Assembly (NCBI GenBank): GCA_027704905.1
Contig: CM051007.1
Span: 27,902,895-27,966,894 of the forward strand
Origin: Muraenolepis orangiensis
Lineage: Eukaryota; Chordata; Actinopteri; Gadiformes; Muraenolepididae
Length of the DNA stretch: 64,000 nt
Direction of reading: 5' to 3'
The notes beneath the pieces were generated by a model that was not told the DNA's origin, ran no database searches, and saw only the letters and a program-made list of their open reading frames with translations. This document shows, in pieces, positions 9,326 to 20,172 of this stretch (position 1 is its first letter; each line of letters begins with the position of its first letter). A program made the position numbers and the translations under genes.

Positions 9326-10997
9326 TTAGTACACCGATAGAGTGGAACGCATTTTCCACATGTCGCTGAACCACTCGCTGAGCTTCTCCACCTGGGTCAC
9401 CAGCAGCCGGTTGATGGTGCTGATCTTTTTCTCGGCGCTTTCGCGCACCTCCGCCAGCAAGGGCTCCACCTTGTCCTGGATGTCCTTCACGCTCGTCGAG
9501 CTGCGGTAATGGACGTCCTCCACATAGGCCGTCACGCTCCTGGAGGGGAGGAGTCAAATCAATCAGACGAATCAAAGAGGAACTGAATTGAGTTGATCAG
9601 CATTTCTGAACTGCGTGAAGAGCTTGTAAGTTTAACAAATTGCCAATCCTCTCACCCCCTGCTCCCTAATGACCTGTTTCCGGATCCACTGTAAGATGCT
9701 TTGGATAAAAGAAAATAGGAACAGACGTCTCCTATCCTCTCTCCTAGCCCCACACCTCCTCAAACCCCCCCCCCCCCCCCACTGGGCCCATGACTCACTT
9801 GTCGAAGGTGTCCTTGTCCTTGATCACCCTCTTCTGCATCTTGCGGGCATAGGCGTTGAAGGTGCTGAGCGACTGGTCCAGGAGGGTCTGCAGCTCCTGG
9901 CTGTACTCGGTGGCGCGGCTCCCGGCTTCGACCAGGTTGTTCTTAAACCTGTAGCTCAGGGCCTCGAGGTCCTTGGCCAGCTCCTGGGCGCGCTCCTGGG
10001 TGTAGGGCCCCAGGTTCTTGTTGAGTTCGACCAGCTCTGCTATGGTGTCTTGGGTCAGGGTGCTATCGGATGGGGGGGGGGGGGGTGTTTGGATATCATA
10101 TATATGTATACGGTTGTGTCTTTTTGGAAAAAAAAACCCTGTTTGGTTTTGGTTTGCGACTGAAAAAGCCCGGACTGTCGTGTGTGTCGTGTCTCCGGGT
10201 GTTGAACTCTGAACACCAAACACCGAAGGGTTGTGGGTTTGATTCCCCATGTCAGCAGTCTGCCAGCAAGCAGGTAATACCTTAACTAGGTGTCCTGCTC
10301 TTTAAAGACATGAATCTAAAATCAATCACCACAAGTCACTTTGGAAAAAAGCTTCTGTTAAATGACCTTCTAGTAGTTAAGAGTACGTAAAATAACAGCA
10401 ACCCCCAAGTATCCAGTTAGTTAGCACCATTTAAAATCAATGGTAATCGATATCCCTGTTTACCGTTCAAACCATGTTTGGTGTCTTTCTCATATGTGGC
10501 CTGTAACGGGTCGGAAGGAAAGAAAGGAGAAAACCTGGACTCACTCGAGCTCCCGGACCACCTGGGACTTCTGCAGGTCCTCGACCAGCAAGTTGGCCTT
10601 GGCGTTGAGGTCCGAGAAGTACTCCCTGAAGCGCTCCACCGCTGTCTCCAAGTCAGTCCAGGGGTTGTCCTGGGGCGGCATGTGCCCATGGCAACCTGGT
10701 GACAACCAGATACCAGTTTACACCTCACAGTCACTTAGACACATAGCTTACCATCAAAATTGGAGCAGTTACAATATTTTTTTTTTTACAGAGTTCCATT
10801 TGTACTTTGAACCCGTCACGGTGCTTTAGAAATGACAAATTTGTCATTGACATGTCACTAGTCACTAGTCATGTCAAATATAGGAATAGCTCTTTGATGA
10901 TCCTGAATATGGTCATTTTAGTTGTGAAACATTGGATAAGGAGATGTTTGGTACCTGAGAAGGCGACCACGGCGAGAATCACTGCGAACCACTTCAT
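9326..10997 (-). CDS. apoe: Apolipoprotein E-like, copy 2 (short form)
   Basis: Four coding exons: 10997-10955 (signal peptide), 10695-10545, 10062-9799 and 9539-9326, 223 residues, with phases closing exactly. After the signal peptide come the conserved apoE start (ELDTL... at about residue 64) and amphipathic helices. A basic stretch, RKMQKRVIKDKD (about 138-149), lines up with the LDL-receptor-binding helix of vertebrate apoE, so a secreted receptor ligand on lipoproteins is likely. Two oddities: an extra intron splits the classical last exon just after that helix, and the protein stops about 50-60 residues earlier than usual fish apoE, lacking most of the C-terminal lipid-binding domain and ending KMRSTLSVY. 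It lies downstream of apoA-IV-2 on the same strand. A related apolipoprotein is the alternative. Confidence 0.78.
10070..10084. repeat. Poly-G/C run at apoE-2 exon 3 acceptor
   Basis: A run of about a dozen G (C on the coding strand) sits a few bases upstream of the AG acceptor of exon 3 and forms its pyrimidine tract. Confidence 0.8.
10190..10375 (+). mobile_element. tRNA-derived SINE in apoE-2 intron
   Basis: A B-box-like GGGTTTGATTCCCC is followed by a body (CCTGCTCTTTAAAGACATGA) and a tail (CTTCTGTTAAATGAC) shared with the element at 18040-18215. The cloverleaf cannot be completed, so it is not a tRNA gene. Confidence 0.65.
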
Positions 10998-11580
10998 GTT
11001 GAATTATTCACCTGAAATGTAACACAGTTTGTAGTTACGGAACAAAGACAAATATTATTTATTCTTTCTCAAATTGAATTAATTTGACCATTTGCACGCC
11101 ATACTGACTGACATGGTTGTTAAATACTTATTTGGATATTCACACCAATAATCATGCACGTGAATAACCTTTATTAATATTAATCATTTCTCATAATTAA
11201 CATTACTTTACATGACATTGTGTGTTTCAACAAAGTAAGGTAAGAGAACAACTCGTCACCAGAAGTCAAAAGTGCATTTTATTCCTAACAAAGTCTCCAA
11301 TAACTAAACCAGTGCTCCAGTAAAAGTAGGCAAGTTGGCAAACAATATAACAATATCTAACTAACTAACAAGCAAACTATCTACTTAGTAAGACGCTAGT
11401 AAAAAGTGATAATAGATAATTAATAATCCTTCATAAAATTAGTAATTGTAGTTGTTAGCCATTTTAATCAAGAGTTTTGTCACACAAGTGACAAAGATCC
11501 ACACAACTAACTAAGTCCACCATTATCCAGCCTTACCTTAAGTAATACTGCCCTATGTAATTGTCAAGAGTGGAACTCAC

Positions 11581-11639
11581 CTGTGCGATGTGCTGTGTGT
11601 GGACAGAAGCAGCCCTGAGAGGTCCTGGTGTGTATTTAA
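11581..11639 (-). promoter_or_regulatory. apoE-2 promoter and non-coding 5' exon
   Basis: Copy of 702-760: TTAAATA box at 11639-11633 and a non-coding exon ending in a GTGAGT donor at 11581. About 100 bases further upstream unit 2 lacks a short CCTCGGCAACAACC-like segment that unit 1 keeps. Confidence 0.6.
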
Positions 11640-13060
11640 GTGCTCCGCTCAGATGTTATCCAATCGATGTCAGAGAGCCTGACCTCTGTCCGAAGTTCCC
11701 CCCGATGAGTGTGTTGTTGTCATCTTTTATTGCTGCGTCGTCCTTATTAATCAAGTTATTATCACGCTATATAAAGTACACACACACAGAGCCACGTACA
11801 CAAAATACGTTTGACCTATTCAGACATGAATGTCTGAATAGCAGAAGAAGTAGCAGAAGTTTTTTTATTTATTTCAAGCTCATCTAAAGTATCCCGAGAT
11901 GTGGGTGCTAATCTGATGACGCCACAAAGCAAACGAAAGGGAACACCAGATTGCTTTTAAAACCAGATTTCTGTCGGGGCCTTCGTGACCTGAACATCGC
12001 GTGGTCATGTGACCCGAGGAAGAAACCTGACGGCAAAGGTCGAAGGTCGCTATGATATCACACCGCAATCCAAGTGATACGCAGAGGGCAGTACAGTCCA
12101 CACACGCAGACCATAATCTATCTAATGAGGGCTTTTTACTGGACCAAAGACCAGCCGGGGTTAGTGTAATTCACTTGTAGTCATTAAGTACACATCAAGT
12201 ACGACGTAATAAGTGGGAAGAACCTGATTAATAGTTTAGTGGCATAGGTAAGTGATTTACTACCACTCTCAAGGTTGTGTCTGTGCTATTCAACAAATAC
12301 CATGACTTTGAATGGTTATAGTGTTTGAAAACTAATAGTAGTCTAATTCAGATTCAGAGATGTCTGGTGTATAATGATGATGCAGGCGGTCCTTATTGCG
12401 CAGATGAGAGAGTAATGTAAAGTAATGTAAAGGCAGGGGATGACAACACCCTTCTCACAGAGGTGATCATCAGTCTGCTGTTTCTTGTCCGTGTCTTGCT
12501 CAAGGAGACTACGACATCTTTGAACCCTGAACCCTGTTTTTTCGTCCCGGGAGTCAAACGACTTCGCCACTAGATTGAGTGGTGTTGTGTTTCAGGAGAT
12601 GTGACATGCTTGCTTTTATAGTAGTTTCTCTATGATGAGTGAGAGATTGCAAAGCTCTTGTGGGAATCGGCGACTCCTTGGGGTACCGATAAAGTTCATG
12701 GGGGAAATGACCTTAAAACAAGATGGCATTATTGACATACTTTGTGTCTGTTTTCAACACAACTGTTGGAAATCTCCTAGACCAGTCTTAGCTCTTTGAG
12801 TCATTAAGCAACAATCAATCAAGGCTATGTATTGATATATCTATCTCTTCATTGACCCACAAAATATACCCACAAAACCTATGTCTTTATAAGGTGGGAT
12901 ACAGTTCTACAGTTCGTTTTTTATGAATGAATAGACAGTAAAGTAGTGTTCAATGGATAGTAGTGGTTTCCTATACACTCTGATATTATTAGTTATGTAG
13001 TATAAGTATAGTATTGTGTTCCTGGCACCAACACAACGTAGGAAGACAAATTAAAAACAA
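11640..13060. other. Non-coding spacer of duplication unit 2, with empty insertion site
   Basis: It matches unit 1 positions 761-1666 and 3173-3740. The single CTTG at 12495-12498 marks where unit 1 carries the LTR-like insertion. No gene seen. Confidence 0.7.
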
Positions 13061-13065
13061 AACAG

Positions 13066-13071
13066 TTTATT
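13066..13071 (-). terminator. apoA-IV-2 polyadenylation signal
   Basis: AATAAA on the minus strand, at the position equivalent to 3742-3747 of copy 1. Confidence 0.6.
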
Positions 13072-13307
13072 GATGTTTGACAGATAAATAGAAACATGAA
13101 ATACTGAGGCTTATGTGTGATAAAGTAAACACACGTCAGACTTTATTAAAATGTCATAAGATATTAACCTTCCAAAGCATGAAAGCATAAATGAACCATA
13201 ATGAACACACTTGCACATATTGCACTTCTTCTGCGGCCCATATCTGCGACTCAGAATCGGGATAATACTGAAAAGACTACGGAGTGGATCCAGTGGACCG
13301 GTGCTGT

Positions 13308-14695
13308 TTACTGGGTCATCTTAGAGAAGGACTTCCACAGGAGCTCCAGCTTCTGCTTCAGGTTCTGGGCGTTGACCTCCACACTCTTCCTCAGCTCCTC
13401 ACTGATGGGGGTCAGGCTCTGCTGGATCTCCTGGCTCTTCTGGACCAGCTGGCTCTGGAAGTTCTGGGTGATGGGCTCCATGTTCTTCTGGAACTCCACC
13501 ACGCTCTGGTCCACCTTCAGCTTCAGGTCGTCAGCCAGGGGCCCCATCTGGTTCTGGATGCCCTGGATGCTCTGGTCCAGTCTCTCCTTCAGCTCCTGGC
13601 TCCTCTGCTGCACGGTTTCCCTCAGGGTCTGGGCATCCAGGGCCTGGGCGTAGGGCGTCACCTCCTTCTTCAGATCCGCCATCTGCCTCTCGAGGTCTTC
13701 CTTGATCTCGTCGACGTAGGGCTGGAGGTTGGCGCCCACGGCGCTCAGGTCCTTCTCCACGCGGGCCCTCAGCAGCTCGGCCTCCTGGGTGATCTTGGCG
13801 AGGAGGTCTTGGGTCAGAGGGGCCACCTGGCTCTGCAGGGCCACGGTGTACTTGTTGACCAGGTCGGTGCTGCCGGAGATGAGGGTGCTGTGTGGAGGGA
13901 CGGAGAGGAGGGACGTGAACAGAGCGGGACTTCACTACTCATTCTACTCCTTTCTGGCCGGATTTGATTGAACACACATACGAGTCCATGGATAAACACA
14001 AACAAGGCCGGTTAGGCGCCTCTAGTGGCTAGGGAAGTGGTTGCCAAACTGGGGGGGCGAGTGCCTTTATGTGGGCGCTTTTATCTACAAAAAGGGGAGC
14101 TCTACAGAAAAAGTTTGGGAACCACTGCGCTAGGGGTGTTTAAATCCCACGCTGAACAGCTCAATCCCCCCCTCAAAGTCCCCAGTTCTAACCTCTGGGC
14201 CATCCTCGAGCGAGATGACCCCCTAACCCCCTATCCTTAAAGACTACTGCTTCTGAGTCCCGTTGGACTATCTAAGTCAACGGTCAACGCGGTAGGACGG
14301 TAGCTTACTTGAATTCCTGTCCGAGCTGCGACTTCCTGATCTGGTCCACGGAGCCTTCTGCGGTGCGACCCACCTTAGCCACGTAGTCCCAGAAGGCGTT
14401 GGTCACCATGTCCAGCTGCTGCTGAGGCTGCAGGGGCTGCCTCTGCATTTGGCCTGCAGCTCGGGCATCGCCCCCTGCTGGAGGATAAACAACACACAGG
14501 TTGTAGGATGAAAACTCCAGGCACCAAAACTGGATTGAAGAATGGAAGCATTTTCCAGCCCACGTAAAGATATGGAATGATATTCGTGAGGTTATTCGGA
14601 GTAGGTTTTAGCTTGTCGTTTGTTAGTTTGTTTTGTTTCAAATGTTTTTACTTACCGGCGAAAACGGCGAGGACAACTACCACAAGTATCTTCAT
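13308..14695 (-). CDS. apoa4: Apolipoprotein A-IV, copy 2
   Basis: Same three-exon structure as copy 1: 14695-14656, 14474-14309 and 13887-13308, about 261 residues, with the same signal peptide and proline-punctuated 22-mer helices. The product should be a secreted lipoprotein component. It differs from copy 1 at very few residues (R for K, T for I), consistent with a recent tandem duplication or continuing gene conversion. Intron 2 holds an intact hAT MITE that copy 1 has half lost. The promoter has TATATATA at 14942-14935, followed by an untranslated exon with GATCCA hexamers in a different arrangement from copy 1. It is transcribed away from apoA-IV-3. Confidence 0.9.
14035..14127. mobile_element. 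Short hAT MITE in apoA-IV-2 intron 2
   Basis: A 93-bp element with terminal inverted repeats AAGTGGTTGCCAAAC and GTTTGGGAACCACTG, flanked by near-identical 8-bp repeats GGCTAGGG (14027-14034) and CGCTAGGG (14128-14135). The ends resemble those of the large hAT at 5808-7925. Confidence 0.8.
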
Positions 14696-14814
14696 GATGA
14701 TGGATGCTGAAATGGACCCAAAGAAGAGGACATTCAATTCACCGTTTAGGAGGTTGTCAAACAACAATTTCTTCCTCATGCAATGGATTAGAGAATCAAG
14801 AAGCCGTTGGTGTT

Positions 14815-14942
14815 TTACCTGCTGTGCACCTGGATCTGACTGGATCTGGATCTGGATCTGATCTGGATCTGCCTGTTTCCTGTGAGCTGGTGAGCTGTGC
14901 AGTAGTGTGGATCTTTTCTGAGCGTCACGGGTGGTATATATA
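14815..14942 (-). promoter_or_regulatory. apoA-IV-2 TATA box and non-coding 5' exon
   Basis: TATATATA at 14942-14935; the untranslated exon contains imperfect GATCCA hexamers and ends in a GTAAAA donor near 14817. Confidence 0.6.
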
Positions 14943-14992
14943 CACACACACCCACACAAAACACACACCAAACACACACCAAACACACACAC

Positions 14993-15027
<35 letters not shown>
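14942..15027. repeat. CA-rich microsatellite at duplication right edge
   Basis: CACACCAAACA variant repeats grading into pure CA. The sequence to its right has no counterpart after 5532. Confidence 0.85.
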
Positions 15028-15034
<7 letters not shown>

Positions 15035-15159
15035 GATCCGAGACGTTTACACCCAAAGAGCACAGAGGGGGGTCAAAGTTCAGTGACTAGTGCCCTGCTG
15101 TCTCTCTGTTGTCACACGGCCACATCACTATGTGGAAGATAACCTCTGAGGTGGCACAC

Positions 15160-15160
<1 letters not shown>

Positions 15161-15194
<34 letters not shown>
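15161..15194. repeat. GAT trinucleotide repeat
   Basis: About eleven GAT units. Confidence 0.95.
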
Positions 15195-15424
15195 TGGTCA
15201 TCGTCGTCAGGCTGTCGGCTTGGAACTGAATTCCAGGTAACCGCTATGGAGGCCACTTCGAGTGAAGCATTTGTACGGAATGCTATTATTTGATTTGACC
15301 GTGATTTATTTATTTATTTTTACATGCTAGGATAATATTCAAGAAAAAAAAAGATATGTTTTAATTTAAGTACACGAATGCTTACTCCCCATTCACTCCC
15401 GCAGTATGAATGGAATGAATGACA

Positions 15425-16320
15425 ACAATACTATACTATCTGCTGTATACTACTATATGCTATAAACCACACTATATATTTACTTCCTACTATATACTAT
15501 ACTATACTATAAACAACACTATATACTATACTATATACTATAAACAACACTATATACTTACTTCCTACTCTATACTATATACTGCTATAAACCACACTAT
15601 ATATTTACTTCCTACTATATACTATACTATATACTATAAACAACACTATATACTATACTATATACTATAAATAACACTATATACTTACTTCCTACTCTAT
15701 ACTATACTATATGCTATAAACCACACTATATATTTACTTCCTACTATATACTATACTATATACTATAAACAACACTATATACTTACTAGCTACTATATAC
15801 TATACTATATACTATAAACAACACTATATACTTACTAGCTACTATACTATATAATATATACTACCTACTTATACTATACTATATACTACCTACTATATAC
15901 AATATACAACACTATATACTACCTACTTTATACAACACTATATACTATAAACAACACTATATACTACCTACTTTATACAACACTATATACTACCTACTTT
16001 ATACTATAAACAACACTATATACTACCTACTTTATACTATACTATATACTATAAACAACACTATATACTATCTTCTATATGCTATACTATATACTATAAA
16101 CAACACTATATACTACCTACTATATACTATAAACAACACTATATACTACCTACTTTATACAACACTATATACTATAACAACACTATATACTACCTACTTA
16201 TACTATACTATATACTATAAACAACACTATATGCTACCTACTTTATACTATAATATATACTATAAACAACACTATATACTACCTACTTTATACTATACTA
16301 TATACTATTAACAACACATT
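15425..16320. repeat. AT-rich minisatellite between the divergent apoA-IV genes
   Basis: About 900 bases built from interleaved words such as CTATATACTATAAACAACA and TACCTACTTTATAC, with unit length varying around 20-40 bases. It lies between apoA-IV-2 and apoA-IV-3. The apparent Tyr/Ile-rich reading frame here is a product of the repeat. Confidence 0.9.
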
Positions 16321-16477
16321 AATATAACAATAGTATTGAGTGAAAAAAAAGTACATAGGAAATAAGAATAAGAAAATAGGTTATTTTAACTACTTATTTT
16401 ATCCCGAGGGAAATTAGTTCTCTGCATTTGACCCATCCTAGTGTTACTAGTTATTAGAATTATATATCTATGTACTG

Positions 16478-16519
<42 letters not shown>

Positions 16520-17289
16520 TAGATAATTATAGTTAATATAATTATTGGCTGTCGAGCATTACACCAATTAAAGGCCTAATGTTTGAGTGCCATTGTATGC
16601 AAATGTGACGGATACCCTCGTGACAAATTCAACCAAACCAAAACAGTGAGACGAGATCAGGTCTTGATCAGTGACTCAGAGGCCGCCGGGGACAACCATC
16701 CAGTCCAACTGTCTCTATTGATTCCTACACTTTTATTATTGATTGATAAAACAAACAGCACATGGGCACGCTTCAACACTTGGGTTGTTATCAGAGCAGC
16801 AGGGGACCTTTGAGCGGGCTCACAGGTAGGGCTACAGGTCAATCAAATAGAAACACAGGTAACAGGTAACATCATCAGCTTGCCTCTCTTGACCCCCACT
16901 GATCCTCGGGATAATAGTTTTTGGAGGTGGGCTGCCTTCTTCACCCCGTTGTACATCTCTCTATTGTGTGTTTAATTGCATGTTATTATTATTTATGATT
17001 ATTTTCCCTATTTTTTTTAAATATTTTCTGTTTTGTCCTGTCGTTGGGGTGTTGTTTATAATGTCTGTTCTTTGGTTTGTGTTTGTTTCGTCCCTGTTTG
17101 TAAGAATAATAAATTAAATAACAGGGGGACAACATGGTGATGTGTAGTAGTAGTTCTGTGTATTGTTCATGTCTCACCAATAAAAAAGATTGTTTACAAA
17201 AAAAATTCAAACATAGGTAAGAGGGAAACATGAATGTGACTTCTCTCAAGGAGCTTCCCAGTTAACACCAAAACAACACACTGGCTTTA
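16321..17289. other. AT-rich intergenic spacer
   Basis: It contains a TA microsatellite at about 16484-16515. No gene recognised. Confidence 0.5.
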
Positions 17290-17610
17290 CAATGAATACA
17301 GTCTGGACTCATTAGTCACTGCACTGTTCTGCACTGTATTCATGATGCTGGTGCACTACTGGCACTTTAAAATGCAATTCAACACGTATATATATCATCC
17401 ATCTTTACTTTATTACTTGGTATACTTTATTGTTATTTTTATTGTGTACAGTATTGTTATAGTATAGTGTCGTATAGTATACATATAGTACATAGTATAG
17501 TAAATAGTGTTCAATTGTAGGAACTTCCTACTGCGGGAGGGAATGGGGAGAAAGCATTCCATTGTACTTGTTGCATATGGCAAATACTAATCTGGTGATC
17601 AATAAGGCCC
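17290..17610 (+). repeat. LINE-like 3' tail copy
   Basis: It shares segments with 25415-25725, the complement of 45225-45430, and 48740-48915: GGACTCAT...CACTGCACTGT, CACTACTGGCACTTTAAA, and GCATTCCATTGTACTTGTTGC. Position in the family and A/T-rich simple tails suggest the 3' end of a teleost LINE. Confidence 0.6.
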
Positions 17611-17773
17611 ATTGTTTTGTTTTCTTGCCACTGATGACCACCATAAACAGGCGGTGGTAATCAGGTCGAGATCCGGCGGTGGGTCACACAGAGCGTCACG
17701 TGGAGGGCGGGACAGGACAACACAGGACAACAGGGCAGCTACCGACCAGAACTTTGCCCCCTCTCCGCCGGGC

Positions 17774-17835
17774 TATAAAACTCCCCGGGAGGACCTCTGT
17801 GGCACACAACACCTCACGGATCCCCCGACACACAG
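17774..17835 (+). promoter_or_regulatory. apoA-IV-3 TATA box and non-coding first exon
   Basis: TATAAAA at 17774-17780 predicts a start near 17805. The untranslated exon ends at 17835 in a GTAAGA donor and resumes at 17934 after TTTCAG, 39 bases before the ATG. Confidence 0.75.
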
Positions 17836-17972
17836 GTAAGACACACAGGGCATGTCCACGCCGAGCAGGGAGATGGGTTCCGGTCTCAGATGATCTCCAA
17901 GGGTTAAACTTAATGTTTCATTTTGTGTTTCAGTTTTCTCCTCCATTACCACCACCACCACAACAGTCAACC

Positions 17973-19422
17973 ATGAAGGTGTTTGTAGTCCTCGCACTGG
18001 CCGTTGTCTCTGGTGAGTGAACAAATCCCCTATCCCCCGGGGGGAGGATAGTCTAGTGGTGAGGGGGTGATTGACGGAGGAACCGGGTTCAATCCCCCCC
18101 ATGTCTAAAGGCAGTCTATCTACTGTCTACATAGAGCAAGATCACTCTTACCTGCTCTTTAAGGACTCGATTTGTCATTAAAGTCCTTTTAGGTAAATGC
18201 ATCTGCTAAAGGATTAGTAATTATGTATTTGATCGTACAACACTTGTAAATGGACGTTTAGTGTTTACAAATCTGTATTATTCTAATCATTATAAATGTT
18301 GTTTTCGCCCCACTAGCCTGCAGCGCCAACCTGGTGCCGCAGGAGCAGGGCCAGATGAACTTGGACCTGGTGAAAGACGCGTTCTGGGAGTACGTGGCCA
18401 AGGCCACCTTCACCGCCGAGGAATCTCTGGAGCAGATCAGACAGTCTGCGCTGGGACAGGAAGTCAAGTAAGGGCCTCTTCACGTTCACGAGTCACTGAG
18501 AAACCTCGGTGACTAAAGTCACTTTTTTTTTATCCAAATAAGCTTCCAAGTTGAGGCTGAGATCAATCAAAGCACAATCGCTACATTAACGATCATGAAA
18601 TCTCAATGTCGCTCGACCAAAAACAATTGGACTTAGTGCAGAGTAGCTGGGGAAAGTAGTAAGAGGTCATATCGAGGGAGCGATTGTATTTTTCATCAGA
18701 AATGTGTTTTCACTCATGAAATCTGCCGAAATAGATAAATTAGTTTTACCTCAATACGTCAGTAGAACATTTTTTACTAATTGGACAATTCAAGGGTCTT
18801 TCTAGAATCCCATATCACTGACCCCCCCTGCTTTGTGAACAGCGCCAAGATTTCCGAGGGTTCCGACGCAGTGACCCAGTACACCGTGGCCCTGCAGAGC
18901 CAGGTGGCCCCCATGACCCAGGACCTCCTCGCCAAGATCACCCAGGAGGCCGAGCTACTGAAGGCCCGCGTGGAGGCCGACCTGACCTCCGCCGGAGCCC
19001 ACCTCCAGCCCTACGCCGACGAGATCAGCGCCGAAGTCCAGAAGCAGATGGAGGATCTGAAGAAGGAGTTGTTGCCCTACGCCCAGGCCCTGGACACCCA
19101 GAGCCTGAGTGCCACCGTGCAGCAGAGGAGCCAGGAGCTGAAGGAGAGACTGGACCAGAGCATCCAGGGCATCCAGACCCAGGTGGGCCCCCTGGCCGAC
19201 TCCCTGAAGCTGAAGGTGGAGCTGAGCGTGGCGGAGTTCCAGGCGAGCATGGAGCCCATCACCCAGAACTTCCAGAGCCAGCTGGTCCAGAGGAGCCAGG
19301 AGATCCAGCAGAGGCTGACCCCCTACGGCGAGGAGATGAAGGCCAAGCTGAACGTCAACGCCCAGGACCTGCAGACCCACCTGGCCCAACTCTGGAAGTC
19401 CTTCGCCGAGAAGATCCAGTAA
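17973..19422 (+). CDS. apoa4: Apolipoprotein A-IV, copy 3 (inverted, diverged)
   Basis: Three coding exons, 17973-18012, 18317-18467 and 18843-19422, 256 residues. It starts with the signal peptide MKVFVVLALAVVSA. The first mature exon has the family pattern (VKDAFWEYVAKA), and the last exon has the same length (580 bases) as in copies 1 and 2. The helix repeats with prolines (VAP, LQP, LLP, VGP, MEP, LTP) indicate lipid binding in secreted lipoproteins. It is clearly diverged from copies 1 and 2 at the N terminus but nearly identical in the middle of the last exon (around QQRSQELKERLDQSIQGIQ). The first intron carries a SINE. An AATAAA signal lies 82 bases after the stop. Confidence 0.92.
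18040..18215 (+). mobile_element. tRNA-derived SINE in apoA-IV-3 intron
   Basis: The A-box-like TAGTCTAGTGGT and B-box GGGTTCAATCC form a tRNA-like head. The tail GTAAATGCATCTGCTAAAGG is typical of teleost SINEs. Related to 10190-10375. Confidence 0.75.
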
Positions 19423-19503
19423 TGAATACATCCCGAGACAAATCCACGATGAACTCTCCCTTCTCTTCAGCACCCCCCTGTGTATTTATGATCACATTGA
19501 ACA

Positions 19504-19509
19504 AATAAA
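19504..19509 (+). terminator. apoA-IV-3 polyadenylation signal
   Basis: AATAAA about 80 bases downstream of the stop codon. Confidence 0.75.
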
Positions 19510-19744
19510 AACGACTTCAGTCTAATCCTTCAGTGGTTTCTTATAGAATCATACAGATTCACTTTGATCAGAGGAAAGGGAGAAAGGAGAAGATTGAATT
19601 TAATATCACAGCAACAGCTTCATCCCAGATTATGATTATATATATTATATTAAGATTATATATATATATAGATATCTATCTATCTATCTATCTAAGGTAG
19701 AAGAACAACCCCCTATGCCCCAGGGACCCCACTGAATGGGGTAG

Positions 19745-20010
19745 TGGTCTATGTGGCAAGAGGCCGCTGCCACCAGCCATTGAAATGGCTTGCGAGGACA
19801 GGGACACAGGGTGGTGAGGAATCCGGTTTATTTGATAGAGTTGTGAATCATGGTGACCAGAGCAGATGGAACACGCTAGAGCTAGTGGTGTCGTGTGTGT
19901 GTGGTGGAGGCGGGTTTTAACCTGTTGGCCTTGATTAACAATGAGCCACAGGTGTGCAGCCTCCCAGGGTAATCACCTGTCACTCAGGCTAGGTTAACAC
20001 TGCTTAACCC
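19745..20010 (+). repeat. Dispersed LTR-like repeat, copy A
   Basis: Shares most of its length with 62455-62720 (same strand) and with the complement of 50170-50350: GCTGCCACCAGC, GAGGAATC.GGTTTATT, GGTGTGCAGCCTC. On the opposite strand the family has an AATAAA motif followed by CTCATCACCCTGTGTCCTCG, as an LTR or LINE end would. Confidence 0.7.
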
Positions 20011-20020
20011 ACACCAACCA

Positions 20021-20092
<72 letters not shown>

Positions 20093-20124
20093 ACACACAC
20101 ACACACACACACCACACACCCACA

Positions 20125-20157
<33 letters not shown>

Positions 20158-20172
20158 ACACACACACACACT
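20021..20172. repeat. CA microsatellite
   Basis: About 150 bases of CA with a few CC interruptions. Confidence 0.95.

Larger units (their letters stand above)
10880..15027. repeat. Segmental tandem duplication unit 2
   Basis: This stretch repeats positions 1-5532 almost base for base: apoE exon 1 and promoter, spacer, and the apoA-IV gene. It lacks the 1506-bp insertion of unit 1 and carries a few small indels. The repeat's left edge lies before position 1; the right edge is inside the CA repeats at about 5532 and 15027. Confidence 0.95.

Noticed and set aside
15419..15670. Tyr/Ile-rich open frame
   Set aside because: Created by the AT-rich minisatellite.
18040..18110. Possible tRNA gene with A and B boxes
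   Set aside because: No acceptor stem or complete cloverleaf; the sequence continues into a SINE body and tail.
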